From Streptococcus mitis (GTDB lineage: Bacteria > Bacillota > Bacilli > Lactobacillales > Streptococcaceae): a DNA stretch of 64,000 nt. Numbering within the stretch: position 1 is the stretch's first letter; every line of letters starts with the position of its first letter. The notes beneath the pieces are model-generated. The model searched no databases and was not told where the DNA came from. It saw only the letters and a program-made list of their open reading frames with translations. The position numbers and the translations under genes were made by a program. This document shows positions 40,849-51,196 of this stretch, piece by piece. Location: contig NZ_CP067992.1 in NCBI RefSeq assembly GCF_016658865.1, forward strand, positions 1,383,001 through 1,447,000. Direction: 5' to 3'.

Positions 40849-41556
40849 GCCACCTAGATATGCTTTTCTAACTTCTTCTGATGAGGCGAGTTCTTTTCCT
40901 GTTCCTGATAGAACGATTTTTCCTGTTTCCAGTACATAACCTCGGTCAGAGATTGCGAGTGCCTTATTGGCATTTTGTTCAATCAAGAGAACAGTTGTTC
41001 CTTGCTTCTGGATATCTTGAATGATATCAAAAATCTCTTGGATAAAGATTGGGGCAAGTCCCATTGATGGTTCATCTAAAAGTAGAAGTTTCGGTGTTGA
41101 CATAAGAGCTCGTCCCATGGCAAGCATTTGTTGTTCCCCTCCTGAAAGAGTGGCTGCATCTTGGTTCTTGCGCTCTTCAAGACGTGGGAAACGTGAAAAA
41201 ACTTTCTTCAAGTTAGCTTGATTTTCTTCACGATTTTTCTTTAAGAAAGCTCCCATTTCTAGATTTTCCATAACAGTCAAGCCAGGGAAGACGTGGCGTC
41301 CTTCTGGTACTTGTGAAAGACCACCTGCCACGATTTTCTGAGCTGGCATTTTTTGGATTTCTTGACCTAAAAATTCAATTTTTCCTGAGCTTGGTCTAAC
41401 TAGACCAGACAAGGTACGAAGAATGGTTGTCTTACCTGCACCATTGGCACCGATAAGGGAAACTACTTCTCCTTCATTTACTTCAAAGCTTACATCACGG
41501 ACTGCTTGGATCATACCGTAATGCACAGAAAGATTATCAACTTTTAACATAGACAT
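40846..41556 (-). CDS. livF: Branched-chain amino-acid ABC transporter ATPase LivF
   Basis: 236 residues. Second ATPase of the Leu/Ile/Val importer. Walker A is GANGAGKTTILRTL, the signature LSGGEQQMLAMGRAL, Walker B LLLLDEPSMGLAP and the H-loop LLIEQNANKAL, where the EQNA motif is typical of LivF. It touches livG (41556 shared). Last gene of livJHMGF. Confidence 0.95.
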   Translation of the reverse strand: MSMLKVDNLSVHYGMIQAVRDVSFEVNEGEVVSLIGANGAGKTTILRTLSGLVRPSSGKIEFLGQEIQKMPAQKIVAGGLSQVPEGRHVFPGLTVMENLEMGAFLKKNREENQANLKKVFSRFPRLEERKNQDAATLSGGEQQMLAMGRALMSTPKLLLLDEPSMGLAPIFIQEIFDIIQDIQKQGTTVLLIEQNANKALAISDRGYVLETGKIVLSGTGKELASSEEVRKAYLGG

Positions 41557-42320
41557 TAGGCTTCACCTCCTAGATAAGCTTCGATAACACGTTTATTGGT
41601 CTTAATTTCGTCAGGAGTTCCCTGAGCAATCAAACGACCATATTCAAGAACGTAGATACGTTCTGTTACTTCCATAACCAGATTCATATCGTGTTCAATC
41701 AACATGATGGTAATCTTAAATTCATCTTTGATACGACGAATTAACTCAGTCAATTCAGCAGTTTCCTGTGGGTTCATCCCTGCTGCTGGTTCATCTAAAA
41801 AGAGAATTTTAGGTTCCGTAGCAAGGGCACGAACAATTTCCAAACGACGTTGTTGTCCGTAGGCGAGGTTTTTAGCAAGAGTCTCTGCATCACCATCTAA
41901 ATCAAAGATTTTCAACAATTCCAAAGCCTTATCCTTTAATTCTTTTTCACTCTTGTAAAAAGCTGGTAAGCGTAAGAAACTAGCAAAAACATGTTGCTTG
42001 TGATGGTTGCCAAAGGCAATCAAAACATTGTCCAAAACGGTTAAATCTTTAAAGAGACGAATATTTTGGAAAGTACGTCCAAGTCCCAAAGAAGCAATCT
42101 TATAAGGTGCCTTCCCATTTAAAAGGTGACCATCAAGGGTAACTGTTCCCTCACTTGGTTCATAAACACCAGTCAAGAGGTTGAAAAGAGTGGTTTTCCC
42201 AGCTCCGTTTGGACCAATTAGTCCAACTAATTCCCCTTCGTTCAATTCAAGAGTCACATCTCCAACAGCTGTTAGACCGCCAAAATGTTTGGTTAACTGT
42301 TTTACTTCAAGTAATGCCAT
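41556..42320 (-). CDS. livG: Branched-chain amino-acid ABC transporter ATPase LivG
   Basis: 254 residues. Walker A GPNGAGKTTLFNLL, Q-loop GRTFQNIRLFKDLTV, a signature degenerate to LAYGQQRRLEIVRAL, Walker B ILFLDEPAAGMNPQE and H-loop IMLIEHDMNLV. The MNPQET and EHDM motifs are typical of LivG. It pairs with LivF to drive import through LivHM. Start and stop are shared with its neighbours, so translation is coupled. Confidence 0.95.
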   Translation of the reverse strand: MALLEVKQLTKHFGGLTAVGDVTLELNEGELVGLIGPNGAGKTTLFNLLTGVYEPSEGTVTLDGHLLNGKAPYKIASLGLGRTFQNIRLFKDLTVLDNVLIAFGNHHKQHVFASFLRLPAFYKSEKELKDKALELLKIFDLDGDAETLAKNLAYGQQRRLEIVRALATEPKILFLDEPAAGMNPQETAELTELIRRIKDEFKITIMLIEHDMNLVMEVTERIYVLEYGRLIAQGTPDEIKTNKRVIEAYLGGEA

Positions 42321-43276
42321 TAGTTTTGTTCCTCCTTCTTAGATTTTTTAAAGAAACGTGATAGGCTCAATTCCCATGTTCCAAGGAGTCCACCTGGTCT
42401 GAAAATCATTACCAATACCAAGGCCAAAGCGTAGATAATCATACGGACGCTAGCAACATCTTGGAGAAGCATATTCAAAATCCCCAGAACAATAGCCGAA
42501 ACAATGGCACCTGTAATGGAACCAAGGCCACCAAATACAACAATGATCAATACGTTGATTGAGTTGATGAAAGTGTAATCTTTCGGTACAACCGAACCGA
42601 TAAATCCTGCCTGAAGTGACCCTGCAATACTTGCAGTAATAGCACCAAAGACAAAGGCGATGATTTTAATTTTAGTCGTATTAACCCCAACTGACTCAGC
42701 AGCGATTTCATCCTCACGAACAGAGAGAGTTGAACGACCAATTGGACTACGTAAGAAGTTCAAGGTTGCAATGGTTGTAATCACGACAAAAAAGTAAACC
42801 ATTTGCCAAGTTGTAAAGTTAGGAATTCCCAAGATACCTGCCGCACCATTTGTAAGGCTTCCACCATTGATGATAAAGATACGGATAATTTCAGATACAC
42901 CAAGAGTCGCTACTGCAAGATAGTCTCCCTTCAAACGCAAGGTTGGAATTCCGACAAGTAAAGCAACTGCTCCTGAAAGCAAAGCTCCTACCAGCATGGC
43001 TCCAAAGAAGGCACCATAGGTTGGTGATTTAGAACCAATAATAGCAGCGGCATAGGCACCAATTGCCATGAAACCTGCATGCCCAAGTGAAAATTGTCCT
43101 GAAAAACCAACGATTAAGTTGAGACCAACAGCCAGAATAATATTAATTCCAATTTGTTGTAAAATCTGTACATAGAATAGATTGAGTACACCGACTGAGA
43201 CCAGTACACTAATCAAGCCATAACCAGCTAACAAAAGGAGTAACCATAGAATATTAACTTTTAAATTTTCCTTCAT
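42320..43276 (-). CDS. livM: Branched-chain amino-acid ABC transporter permease LivM
   Basis: 318 residues, about ten membrane helices. Family motifs are GLNLIVGFSGQFSLGHAGFM and IPTLRLKGDYLAVATLGVSE, with GGLGSITGAIVSAIVLG late in the chain. It forms the membrane channel with LivH. It ends on the livG start and lies three bases after livH. Confidence 0.94.
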   Translation of the reverse strand: MKENLKVNILWLLLLLAGYGLISVLVSVGVLNLFYVQILQQIGINIILAVGLNLIVGFSGQFSLGHAGFMAIGAYAAAIIGSKSPTYGAFFGAMLVGALLSGAVALLVGIPTLRLKGDYLAVATLGVSEIIRIFIINGGSLTNGAAGILGIPNFTTWQMVYFFVVITTIATLNFLRSPIGRSTLSVREDEIAAESVGVNTTKIKIIAFVFGAITASIAGSLQAGFIGSVVPKDYTFINSINVLIIVVFGGLGSITGAIVSAIVLGILNMLLQDVASVRMIIYALALVLVMIFRPGGLLGTWELSLSRFFKKSKKEEQN

Positions 43277-43279
43277 CGT

Positions 43280-44149
43280 TTACACCTTCTCTTTCACATT
43301 CTTACCAAGGATACCAGCTGGGCGGACAATCAAGATCAACAACAAGATTCCATAAACAATTGCATCACGGAAGTCTGACATACCAAAGGCTGTCGCAAAG
43401 GTTTCCAATAGACCAATTACAAATCCACCAAGCGCCGCACCAGGAATAATTCCGATACCGCCAAGTACAGCGGCAACGAAAGATTTAAGACCTGGAGTAA
43501 CCCCCATCAAAGGCTCAAGAGAGTTATAATAGAGGGCAATCAGAACACCAGCTGCACCCGCAAGAGCTGAACCCAAAGCGAAGGTAAAGCTGATAGTACG
43601 GTTTACGTTGATCCCCATCAATTGCGCTGCATCGCTATCTACAGATACTGCACGCATGGCTTTCCCCATCTTGGTCTTTTGAACAATAACTTGTAACAAA
43701 ATCATCAAAATCAAGGAGATTGCTAAGATCATTAACTGTACATTCGTTAAGCTAATTGGTCCCAAATCATAGCGAACTGTTTGAATTGCTTGAGGGAAGG
43801 CACGGGTATTGGCACCAACCAGATAGACCATGCCATACTCCAATAGGAAGGAAACCCCAATAGCTGTAATCAAAACAGCGATACGAGTAGAGTGACGCAA
43901 AGGTCGGTAAGCAAGAAACTCAATCACGACACCAAGAATGGCTGTCGCTAGCATCGCTACAATAAGCGCTACAAAGAAATTCATTTGGAAAGAATTAATC
44001 AAGAAATAACCGATAAAGGCTCCCATCATATAAATATCACCGTGGGCGAAGTTGATGAGCTTGATAATTCCGTAAACCATGGTATATCCTAGGGCTAACA
44101 GTGCATAAACACTACCTAGAATCAAACCATTTACTAGTTGTTGGAGCAT
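43280..44149 (-). CDS. livH: Branched-chain amino-acid ABC transporter permease LivH
   Basis: 289 residues from ATG 44149 (MLQQLVNGLILGSVYALLAL); longer in-frame starts add a non-conserved hydrophilic segment. About eight membrane helices. Motifs include GYTMVYGIIKLINFAHGD and AAVLGGIGIIPGAALGGFVI. It dimerises with LivM. A hairpin separates it from livJ, which would permit higher expression of the binding protein. Confidence 0.93.
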   Translation of the reverse strand: MLQQLVNGLILGSVYALLALGYTMVYGIIKLINFAHGDIYMMGAFIGYFLINSFQMNFFVALIVAMLATAILGVVIEFLAYRPLRHSTRIAVLITAIGVSFLLEYGMVYLVGANTRAFPQAIQTVRYDLGPISLTNVQLMILAISLILMILLQVIVQKTKMGKAMRAVSVDSDAAQLMGINVNRTISFTFALGSALAGAAGVLIALYYNSLEPLMGVTPGLKSFVAAVLGGIGIIPGAALGGFVIGLLETFATAFGMSDFRDAIVYGILLLILIVRPAGILGKNVKEKV

Positions 44150-44221
44150 AAGATTCACTCTTTCTATATATAATTTCGAGGGTTTTCCCTCACTTTTTGA
44201 TAGGTTCTTAAACATCGAAAC

Positions 44222-44248
44222 AGGGAGTGAGTCAGAGGCTCATTCCCT
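44222..44248 (-). other. Hairpin between livJ and livH
   Basis: AGGGAGTGAG-tcagagg-CTCATTCCCT, ten pairs with one wobble, without a T run on the minus strand. It is more likely an mRNA stabiliser or partial terminator than a full stop. Confidence 0.6.
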
Positions 44249-44264
44249 ATTTCAACATTTTCTA

Positions 44265-45425
44265 TTATGGTTTTACAACTTCTGCTGCTTCAACCTTACC
44301 ATTGTTCATGGTCATCATGTAAGCAGTTTTGACTGTGTTGTGGTCTGCATCGAAGCTTGTTTGACCAGTTACACCTTCAAAGTCTTTTGTTTTAGCAAGG
44401 TTGTCTTTGATCTCACCTGAGTTTTTGGCACCTTTTGCTGCGTTTGCTACAAGGTGAACTGAGTCATAAGCTAAGGCTGCAAATGTTGAAGGCTCTTCAT
44501 TGTACTTAGCACGGTAAGCCTCAAGGAAGGCTTTTGCTTTAGCAGAAACTTCTACAGTAGTTGAGAAGCCTGAGATAAAGTAGATGTTTGATGCTTTTTC
44601 AGGAGTTGCTTGTTGTACAAACTCTTCACCGTTGAATCCATCACCACCAACGATTGGTTTGTCAATTCCCATACCACGCGCTTGGTTTACAATTTTACCA
44701 GCTTCAGTGTAGTAACCAGGAACAACGATAGCATCAAAGTCTTTCCCTTTCATTTTTGTAAGGGCTGCTTGGAAGTCTGTGTCACCTGCTACGAAAGTTT
44801 CATCTGCGACGATTTCACCCTTGTAAGCTTCACGGAAGGCTTTAGCAATACCTTTAGCATAGTCGCTGGCATTGTCAGTGTAAAGAACAACTTTCTTAGC
44901 GTTTAATTTTTCAGTAACATAGTTTGAGATAATTTTTCCTTGGAAGCTATCTTGGAATGTTCCGATAAAGAGGTAATCTTGACCTTTAGTCAATCCATCT
45001 TGAGTCGCACTTGGCGAAATCAATGGAACACCTGCTTTTGTAGCGTTCGCTACAGCAGCTGCAGTTGCACCAGATGTCGCAGGTCCTACGATTGCTGATA
45101 CTTTAGATTGGGTTACAAGGTTAGTTGTTACTGAAGCCGCCTCAGCTGTTTCAGACTTGTTATCTTTATCAACTACTTCGATTTGTTTTCCATCGATACC
45201 ACCTGCTGCATTGATTTCATCAACAGCAAGTTGGGCACCTTTTTGTTCAGATGTACCGTAGGCTGCTACGGCACCAGTTTCCTCGAAGTTAAATCCGATT
45301 TTGATTGTCTTTTCATCTACTGAGTTACCAGCAGCGTTTGACGCTCCAGACTTCACTTCTCCACAGGCTGCAAGAAGAGCTACACTTGCAAGCGCCACAA
45401 ACGATAGGGCAAATTTTTTCTTCAT
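44265..45425 (-). CDS. livJ: Branched-chain amino-acid binding lipoprotein LivJ
   Basis: 386 residues. The lipoprotein signal is MKKKFALSFVALASVALLAA followed by Cys21, the lipid-modified residue. The Peripla_BP_6 fold follows: IKIGFNFEETGAVAAYGTSE, GAQLAVDEINAAGGIDGK, VSAIVGPATSGATAAAV and DFDAIVVPGYYTEAGKIV. It captures Leu, Ile or Val outside the membrane and hands them to LivHM. First gene of livJHMGF, with AAGGAGACA ahead of its ATG. Confidence 0.95.
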   Translation of the reverse strand: MKKKFALSFVALASVALLAACGEVKSGASNAAGNSVDEKTIKIGFNFEETGAVAAYGTSEQKGAQLAVDEINAAGGIDGKQIEVVDKDNKSETAEAASVTTNLVTQSKVSAIVGPATSGATAAAVANATKAGVPLISPSATQDGLTKGQDYLFIGTFQDSFQGKIISNYVTEKLNAKKVVLYTDNASDYAKGIAKAFREAYKGEIVADETFVAGDTDFQAALTKMKGKDFDAIVVPGYYTEAGKIVNQARGMGIDKPIVGGDGFNGEEFVQQATPEKASNIYFISGFSTTVEVSAKAKAFLEAYRAKYNEEPSTFAALAYDSVHLVANAAKGAKNSGEIKDNLAKTKDFEGVTGQTSFDADHNTVKTAYMMTMNNGKVEAAEVVKP

Positions 45426-45492
45426 CTTTTTTTGTCTCCTTATTTCTTAAATAAATAGCATGTTAAGAATATACCGAATTATCAGAAAATTG

Positions 45493-45780
45493 TCAACACT
45501 TTTCTTGAACTTTTTCGATGATAACGTTTTCCTCTCGATAAAGATTACCCACAAAGGGTGTTTCCAGCTCTTGGATATGACAAACTCTGACTTTTTTTAT
45601 AAATTTTTCCTTGCTCAAGTGTCCGACCAATTGCTCCACTTCTTGAGTTGGAACATAGAGTTGTAAGTAACGATGTTTCTTGGAATGATAGGTAATATCT
45701 CCATAATCCTGCAGTTTTTTGGCATCACGATTATAGTAAAGATAGATAATCAAGCCAGATCGATTGACTTTTTCAAACAT
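45493..45780 (-). CDS. UPF0298/DUF2129 (YlbG-like) protein
   Basis: 95 residues, ATG 45780 behind AAAGAGGAT. The sequence ([39 protein letters not shown]) matches the small cytosolic YlbG/UPF0298 family found across Bacilli. The function is not established. It lies between clpP and livJ on the same strand and is separated from clpP's end by that gene's own promoter and start region. Confidence 0.82.
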   Translation of the reverse strand: MFEKVNRSGLIIYLYYNRDAKKLQDYGDITYHSKKHRYLQLYVPTQEVEQLVGHLSKEKFIKKVRVCHIQELETPFVGNLYREENVIIEKVQEKC

Positions 45781-45824
45781 GATAAATCCTCTTTCTAAGA
45801 AATCTCTCCCTATTATACCAAAAA

Positions 45825-45853
45825 AAGCAAACCCAGTCGAGTTTGCCTTCTTT
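45825..45853 (-). terminator. Terminator of clpP
   Basis: AAGCAAAC-ccagtcga-GTTTGCCTT, with seven T following on the minus strand. Confidence 0.82.
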
Positions 45854-45858
45854 CATCA

Positions 45859-46449
45859 TTAGTTCAATGAATTGTTGGCCATGATTTCATCAATAAAGCC
45901 ATATTCAAGTGTTTCTTGAGCACTCATCCAGTTATCGCGTTCTGCATCTGCATGGACTTTTTCAATTGACTGACCTGAATTTTCAGCCAAGATTTTTTCC
46001 AAGGTGTTACGAGTTTTAAGCAAGTGTTCTGCAGCGATAGCCATATCAGTTTGTTGAGTACCACCACCTGTACCACCCATTGGTTGGTGGATCATGTATT
46101 CAGCATTTGGAAGCATGAAACGTTTGCCTTTTGCTCCACTTGATGCGATGACTGTACCCATAGATGCAGCCATTCCCATAACGATGGTTTGGACATCTGC
46201 CTTGATAAAGTTCATGGTATCAACGATTGCCAAACCAGCTGAAACGGAACCACCAGGTGTGTTGACATATAGGTAAATATCTTTTGTACTATCTTGGGCA
46301 TCCAAGAAAAGCAATTGGGCAATAACTGAGTTGGCCATATTGTCTTCAACTGGGCCTGTCAGCATGATGATGCGGTCTTTGAGAAGACGTGAGTAAATAT
46401 CGTAGGAACGTTCTCCACGGCTTGTTTGTTCAATAACTACAGGAATCAT
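45859..46449 (-). CDS. clpP: ATP-dependent Clp protease proteolytic subunit
   Basis: 196 residues. Serine peptidase forming the tetradecameric barrel that works with ClpE, ClpC or ClpX. The Ser is in [14 protein letters not shown], the His in YMIHQPMGG, the Asp in the LEYGFIDEI region. N-terminal [20 protein letters not shown] is family-typical. Its promoter carries a CtsR box, so it belongs to the same heat-shock regulon as clpE. Confidence 0.98.
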   Translation of the reverse strand: MIPVVIEQTSRGERSYDIYSRLLKDRIIMLTGPVEDNMANSVIAQLLFLDAQDSTKDIYLYVNTPGGSVSAGLAIVDTMNFIKADVQTIVMGMAASMGTVIASSGAKGKRFMLPNAEYMIHQPMGGTGGGTQQTDMAIAAEHLLKTRNTLEKILAENSGQSIEKVHADAERDNWMSAQETLEYGFIDEIMANNSLN

Positions 46450-46503
46450 TCATTTCTCCTTTTGAGTTTTATTTTTGTTGGTCAAACGACTGAAGATAAG
46501 ACT

Positions 46504-46533
46504 ATTATAATATCTTGGTCAAAAAAGGTCAAA
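46504..46533 (-). promoter_or_regulatory. clpP promoter with CtsR operator over the -35
   Basis: Minus strand -35 TTGACC (46527-46532) and -10 TATAAT (46504-46509), 17-bp spacer. The plus strand GGTCAAAAAAGGTCAAA (46517-46533) is a perfect tandem heptad CtsR box covering the -35. Confidence 0.9.
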
Positions 46534-46622
46534 TTTTTGCTCTGTTTTCATCAGACAGAAACAAAAATTCAACCCCCTTTCACGACTAGAAATACTTTTC
46601 CAAGTCATTCTTCTTTTCGATG

Positions 46623-47252
46623 TTATTTTGTACCGAACAAGCGGTCTCCAGCATCTCCAAGACCTGGAACGATATAACCGTGTTCGTTCAAGCGTTCATC
46701 CAAGGCTGCTGTAAAGATTTCTACATCTGGATGAGCTTTTTGAAGGGCTTTTACACCTTCTGGAGCAGATACAAGGCAGACAAATTTGATATTTGATGCG
46801 CCACGTTTTTTAAGAGAATCAACAGCCAAGATTGCTGAGCCACCTGTTGCCAACATTGGGTCTACGACAAAAATTTGACGTTGGTCAATGTCCTCAGGCA
46901 ATTTCACCAAGTACTCAACTGGTTGAAGTGTTTCTTCATCACGGTACATACCGATGTGACCAACTTTAGCAGCTGGAACCAAGCTCAAGAGCCCATCAAC
47001 CATCCCGATACCTGCACGCAAGATTGGAACGATAGCCAGTTTCTTACCTGCCAATTGTTTTTGAACTGTTTTTGTAATTGGTGTTTCGATTTCCACATCT
47101 TCTAGTGGAAGATCACGAAGTACTTCATACCCCATCAACATTGCAATCTCATCTACTAGCTCACGAAAAGCTTTTGTAGAAGTATCTGTACGACGCAAGA
47201 TTGACAATTTGTGTTGAATCAGTGGATGATTAATAACTTCAATTTTTCCCAT
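46623..47252 (-). CDS. upp: Uracil phosphoribosyltransferase
   Basis: 209 residues from ATG 47252 ([20 protein letters not shown]). It salvages uracil to UMP with PRPP. The PRPP-binding motif is [20 protein letters not shown], the N-terminal [18 protein letters not shown] is conserved, and the uracil-binding C terminus is [30 protein letters not shown] lies ahead of the start. Its neighbour on the same strand is comEB, also a pyrimidine gene. Confidence 0.97.
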   Translation of the reverse strand: MGKIEVINHPLIQHKLSILRRTDTSTKAFRELVDEIAMLMGYEVLRDLPLEDVEIETPITKTVQKQLAGKKLAIVPILRAGIGMVDGLLSLVPAAKVGHIGMYRDEETLQPVEYLVKLPEDIDQRQIFVVDPMLATGGSAILAVDSLKKRGASNIKFVCLVSAPEGVKALQKAHPDVEIFTAALDERLNEHGYIVPGLGDAGDRLFGTK

Positions 47253-47288
47253 TTTTGGAATTCCTTCTTTCAATTTATTCTTCTTATT

Positions 47289-47323
47289 ATACCAAAAAAC
47301 GGTTTAAAAATCTTTCTAAACCA
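47289..47323 (-). terminator. Terminator between comEB and upp
   Basis: AACGGTTTA and TAAACCATT pair with a short AT loop; six T follow on the minus strand. Confidence 0.68.
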
Positions 47324-47340
47324 TTTATTTTTGATAATTT

Positions 47341-47808
47341 TTACATTAGATCTGCCTCTTTAAGAGCTGTCTGTACTGTCTCAAGTGGTAAATGAGTCAA
47401 TTCTGTCCCTTTTTCTTGATAAAGGTATTGGGCGTAGTCGTCCATTCTGTACTGGTTGATATAAACCACGCGCTTGCAGCCGACCTGAAGCAATTGTTTT
47501 GTACAGTTCAGACAAGGAAAATGGGTTACATAGGCTGTAAAGCCTTTAGGAACACCACGTTCTGCACCTTGAAGGATAGCATTGACCTCAGCGTGAAGTG
47601 TGCGAACACAGTGGCCTTCAATGACCAGACATTCGTGATCAATACAATGCTCGGTTCCTGACACCGAACCATTGTAACCAGTGGAAATAACCTTATTATC
47701 TTTTACCAGAATCGCGCCCACTTTGGCACGTTTACAAGTGGAACGATTGGCAATTAGTAAGGCTTGGGCTGCAAAATACTCATCCCATGCTAGTCTTTTT
47801 TCAGTCAT
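47341..47808 (-). CDS. comEB: dCMP deaminase family protein (ComEB)
   Basis: 155 residues. Zinc deaminase motif HAEVNAI (zinc His and catalytic Glu) with the PCLNCTKQLLQ zinc Cys pair; the TRSTCKRAKVGAILVKDNK-like N terminus (NRSTCKRAKVGAILVKDNKV) is typical. It converts dCMP to dUMP for dTTP synthesis. The com name comes from B. subtilis; a competence role is not implied. It lies 18 bases after a TetR-family gene, so the two are probably co-transcribed. Confidence 0.9.
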   Translation of the reverse strand: MTEKRLAWDEYFAAQALLIANRSTCKRAKVGAILVKDNKVISTGYNGSVSGTEHCIDHECLVIEGHCVRTLHAEVNAILQGAERGVPKGFTAYVTHFPCLNCTKQLLQVGCKRVVYINQYRMDDYAQYLYQEKGTELTHLPLETVQTALKEADLM

Positions 47809-47826
47809 ATCTCTTCTCCTTTTTCT

Positions 47827-48384
47827 CTATTTTTTAAAAAATGGTAACCGTAAATCCGCTATCTTTTCAGCAGGTACCTTCATGCCATCCTTGATCCATT
47901 TTAGAAGGACAGAGACGATGGCTGAGCTCCAGAAGGAATGAAGATAAGAGCTAACACCTTTTGATTTTCCATGGTATTTTTCTAGAAATTCCTGCATGGC
48001 TTGGACAAAGATTTTTTCCAGATGGTAATCCAAGGCCAATTGAATCACTCTGGCTTCCTTTCTGGCCTCGCGGAAAAGGTGAACCCAGACCAAATAGAGG
48101 TCTGTCTTTAGATCGAAATGATGCAGCTGTTCAATGATATTGTGGACAGTTCGTTTAAAGATGCTCTCTAAAATCTCCTCTTTGGAATCATAATTGCGAT
48201 AAAAGGCCGCACGCGAAACGCCTGCACGCTTGACTAATTCCGAAATACTAATCTTGGTCAGGTCCTTTTTTTCCAAGAGTTGCAAGAGGGCAGTTTCAAT
48301 GGCTTCTCTGGTTAATAAATTGGATTCTTGGTTTGATTTTCTGAGATTTTCAAGAGACTTTTCAGAGATTCTACGTTCAGACAT
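47827..48384 (-). CDS. TetR-family transcriptional regulator
   Basis: 185 residues. The N-terminal helix-turn-helix is LTKISISELVKRAGVSRAAFYRNYDSKEEI, split here as ISELVKRAGVSRAAFYRNYD. The C-terminal region (residues 90-185) is all-helical like TetR_C/DhaS-type domains and would bind an unknown ligand. It is divergent from degV with overlapping promoters and a palindrome between them, so it probably regulates itself and degV. comEB follows closely. Confidence 0.87.
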   Translation of the reverse strand: MSERRISEKSLENLRKSNQESNLLTREAIETALLQLLEKKDLTKISISELVKRAGVSRAAFYRNYDSKEEILESIFKRTVHNIIEQLHHFDLKTDLYLVWVHLFREARKEARVIQLALDYHLEKIFVQAMQEFLEKYHGKSKGVSSYLHSFWSSAIVSVLLKWIKDGMKVPAEKIADLRLPFFKK

Positions 48385-48446
48385 AACATTTTCTTTCTAC
48401 TTGTCACAACAGACGGATGAGGCTTTTGTTTCAAGGGTTTTCATGA

Positions 48447-48495
48447 TATAATTGTAAAAAAAGACAGAACCTTTGTCAATGTATAACTGACAAAG
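48447..48495. promoter_or_regulatory. Overlapping divergent promoters and palindromic operator of tetR-like gene and degV
   Basis: Minus strand: TTGACA (48474-48479), 17-bp spacer, TACAAT (48451-48456). Plus strand: TATAAT (48447-48452). CTTTGTCA (48471-48478) and TGACAAAG (48488-48495) form an 8-9-8 palindrome covering the minus -35 and the degV leader. Confidence 0.65.
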
Positions 48496-48508
48496 ATGGA
48501 GAATTTCT

Positions 48509-49354
48509 ATGACTTGGAAGATTATTGCTGACTCTGGTTGTGATTATCGTCAGCTGGAAAGACCAGCTATTGACACAACCTTTGTAAGTGTCCCCTTAAC
48601 CATTCAAGTAGCTGATCAGGTCTTTGTTGATGATGCCAGTCTTGACATTGACCAAATGATGGAAACCATGTATGCAACCGCAGAAGCTTCAAAATCAGCT
48701 TGTCCAAGCCCAGATGATTATTTGCGAGCATTTGAAGGTGCCAAAAACATTTTCCTAGTAACCATCACGGGTACTCTTTCTGGCAGCCACAATAGTGCTC
48801 AACTAGCAAAGAATATTTATCTGGAAGAACATCCTGACACTAAGATTCATGTGATTGATAGTTTGTCTGCTGGTGGGGAAGTTGACTTGCTCGTAGAAAA
48901 ATTGAATGACTTGATTGACCAGGGCTTGTCTTTTGAAGAAGTGGTTGAAGCTATCACTGCCTATCAAGAAAAAACCAAGTTACTTTTTGTCCTAGCCAAA
49001 GTCGATAACTTGGTGAAGAACGGCCGTTTGAGCAAGCTTATCGGTACAGTCGTTGGCCTTCTCAACATCCGTATGGTTGGAGAAGCTAGTGAAACTGGAA
49101 CTCTTGAATTACTACAAAAAGCACGAGGGCCAAAGAAATCGATTCAGGCAGCCTATGAAGAGTTGGTGAAGGCTGGATATGCTGGAGGCCGTATTGTCAT
49201 GGCCCAACGCAATAACGAAAAATGTTGCCAACAGCTCTCAGAGCGAATCCTTGAAACCTTCCCACAAGCGGATATCAAAATTCTCCCAACATCTGGTCTC
49301 TGCAGTTTCTATGCAGAAGATGGTGGTTTGCTGATGGGATATGAAATTGATTAA
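48509..49354 (+). CDS. DegV-family fatty-acid-binding protein
   Basis: 281 residues. DegV/FakB fold: WKIIADSGCDY at the start, TITGTLSGSHNSAQLAKNIY (fatty-acid carboxylate-binding TGTLSGS), HVIDSLSAGGEVDLLVEKLN and VDNLVKNGRLSKLIGTVVGL. FakB-type proteins present fatty acids to the kinase FakA for phospholipid synthesis. ATG 48509 lies behind GGAGAA. It is divergent from the TetR gene and has a strong terminator. Confidence 0.88.
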   Translation: MTWKIIADSGCDYRQLERPAIDTTFVSVPLTIQVADQVFVDDASLDIDQMMETMYATAEASKSACPSPDDYLRAFEGAKNIFLVTITGTLSGSHNSAQLAKNIYLEEHPDTKIHVIDSLSAGGEVDLLVEKLNDLIDQGLSFEEVVEAITAYQEKTKLLFVLAKVDNLVKNGRLSKLIGTVVGLLNIRMVGEASETGTLELLQKARGPKKSIQAAYEELVKAGYAGGRIVMAQRNNEKCCQQLSERILETFPQADIKILPTSGLCSFYAEDGGLLMGYEID

Positions 49355-49365
49355 TTGCATTCTTG

Positions 49366-50585
<1,220 letters not shown>

Positions 50586-50633
50586 ATCTGAATTATTTAA
50601 TGGCTAAATCAGCCCCAAAAGAAAGGAAGTCCT

Positions 50634-51155
50634 TTGGAACATATTATCTTGTTAAGGGGAGTTACTCCTAATGGAAAAAATGCTATCCCTAAAATGTCTT
50701 ATCTAGTAGATATCTTAACAGAAGCTGGTTTTCAACAAGTTCGAACCTATATTCAAAGTGGGAATATCATTCTTGAAAGTAACTTAGCCTTAGAAAAAAT
50801 ACGAGAACAGGTTCATACTCTAATAAAGGAAAAAATTGGAGCTGATCTCAAAATAATCATTAAGAATAAGGATGATTTTGAAAAAATTGTCCAAGAAAAC
50901 CCGTTTGGAGAACACTATCTTTATGACCGTATACACGTGATTTTTTATCAAGAATCTATTCAAAGTCTCCCTTTAGAAAAATTGAAAATTGATTACGGCG
51001 AAGAAGAAATTTGTGTCGGTAACCATTGTCTCTACCTCTATCTCCCTAGAACTGCAAAACAAAAAAAGCTCAATACTAACTATCTTGAAAAACTTTTCAA
51101 TGTAGATTTGACCATGCGAAAACTAAATGTGGTAGAAAAATTATTAAGCAAATAG
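50634..51155 (+). CDS. DUF1697 family protein
   Basis: 173 residues from a TTG start at 50634 with AAAGGAAG ahead; no ATG fits the family start. The sequence EHIILLRGVTPNGKNAIPKM, TYIQSGNIILES and NYLEKLFNVDLTMRKLNVV matches DUF1697, small proteins of unknown function common in Firmicutes and Actinobacteria. It is 48 bases after the flavoprotein gene and probably in the same transcript. It ends 41 bases before the convergent MerR gene. Confidence 0.82.
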   Translation: MEHIILLRGVTPNGKNAIPKMSYLVDILTEAGFQQVRTYIQSGNIILESNLALEKIREQVHTLIKEKIGADLKIIIKNKDDFEKIVQENPFGEHYLYDRIHVIFYQESIQSLPLEKLKIDYGEEEICVGNHCLYLYLPRTAKQKKLNTNYLEKLFNVDLTMRKLNVVEKLLSK

Positions 51156-51196
51156 TGCTTGAATTTAGTAAAAATCGGAAGAATGCTCCTCCGATT

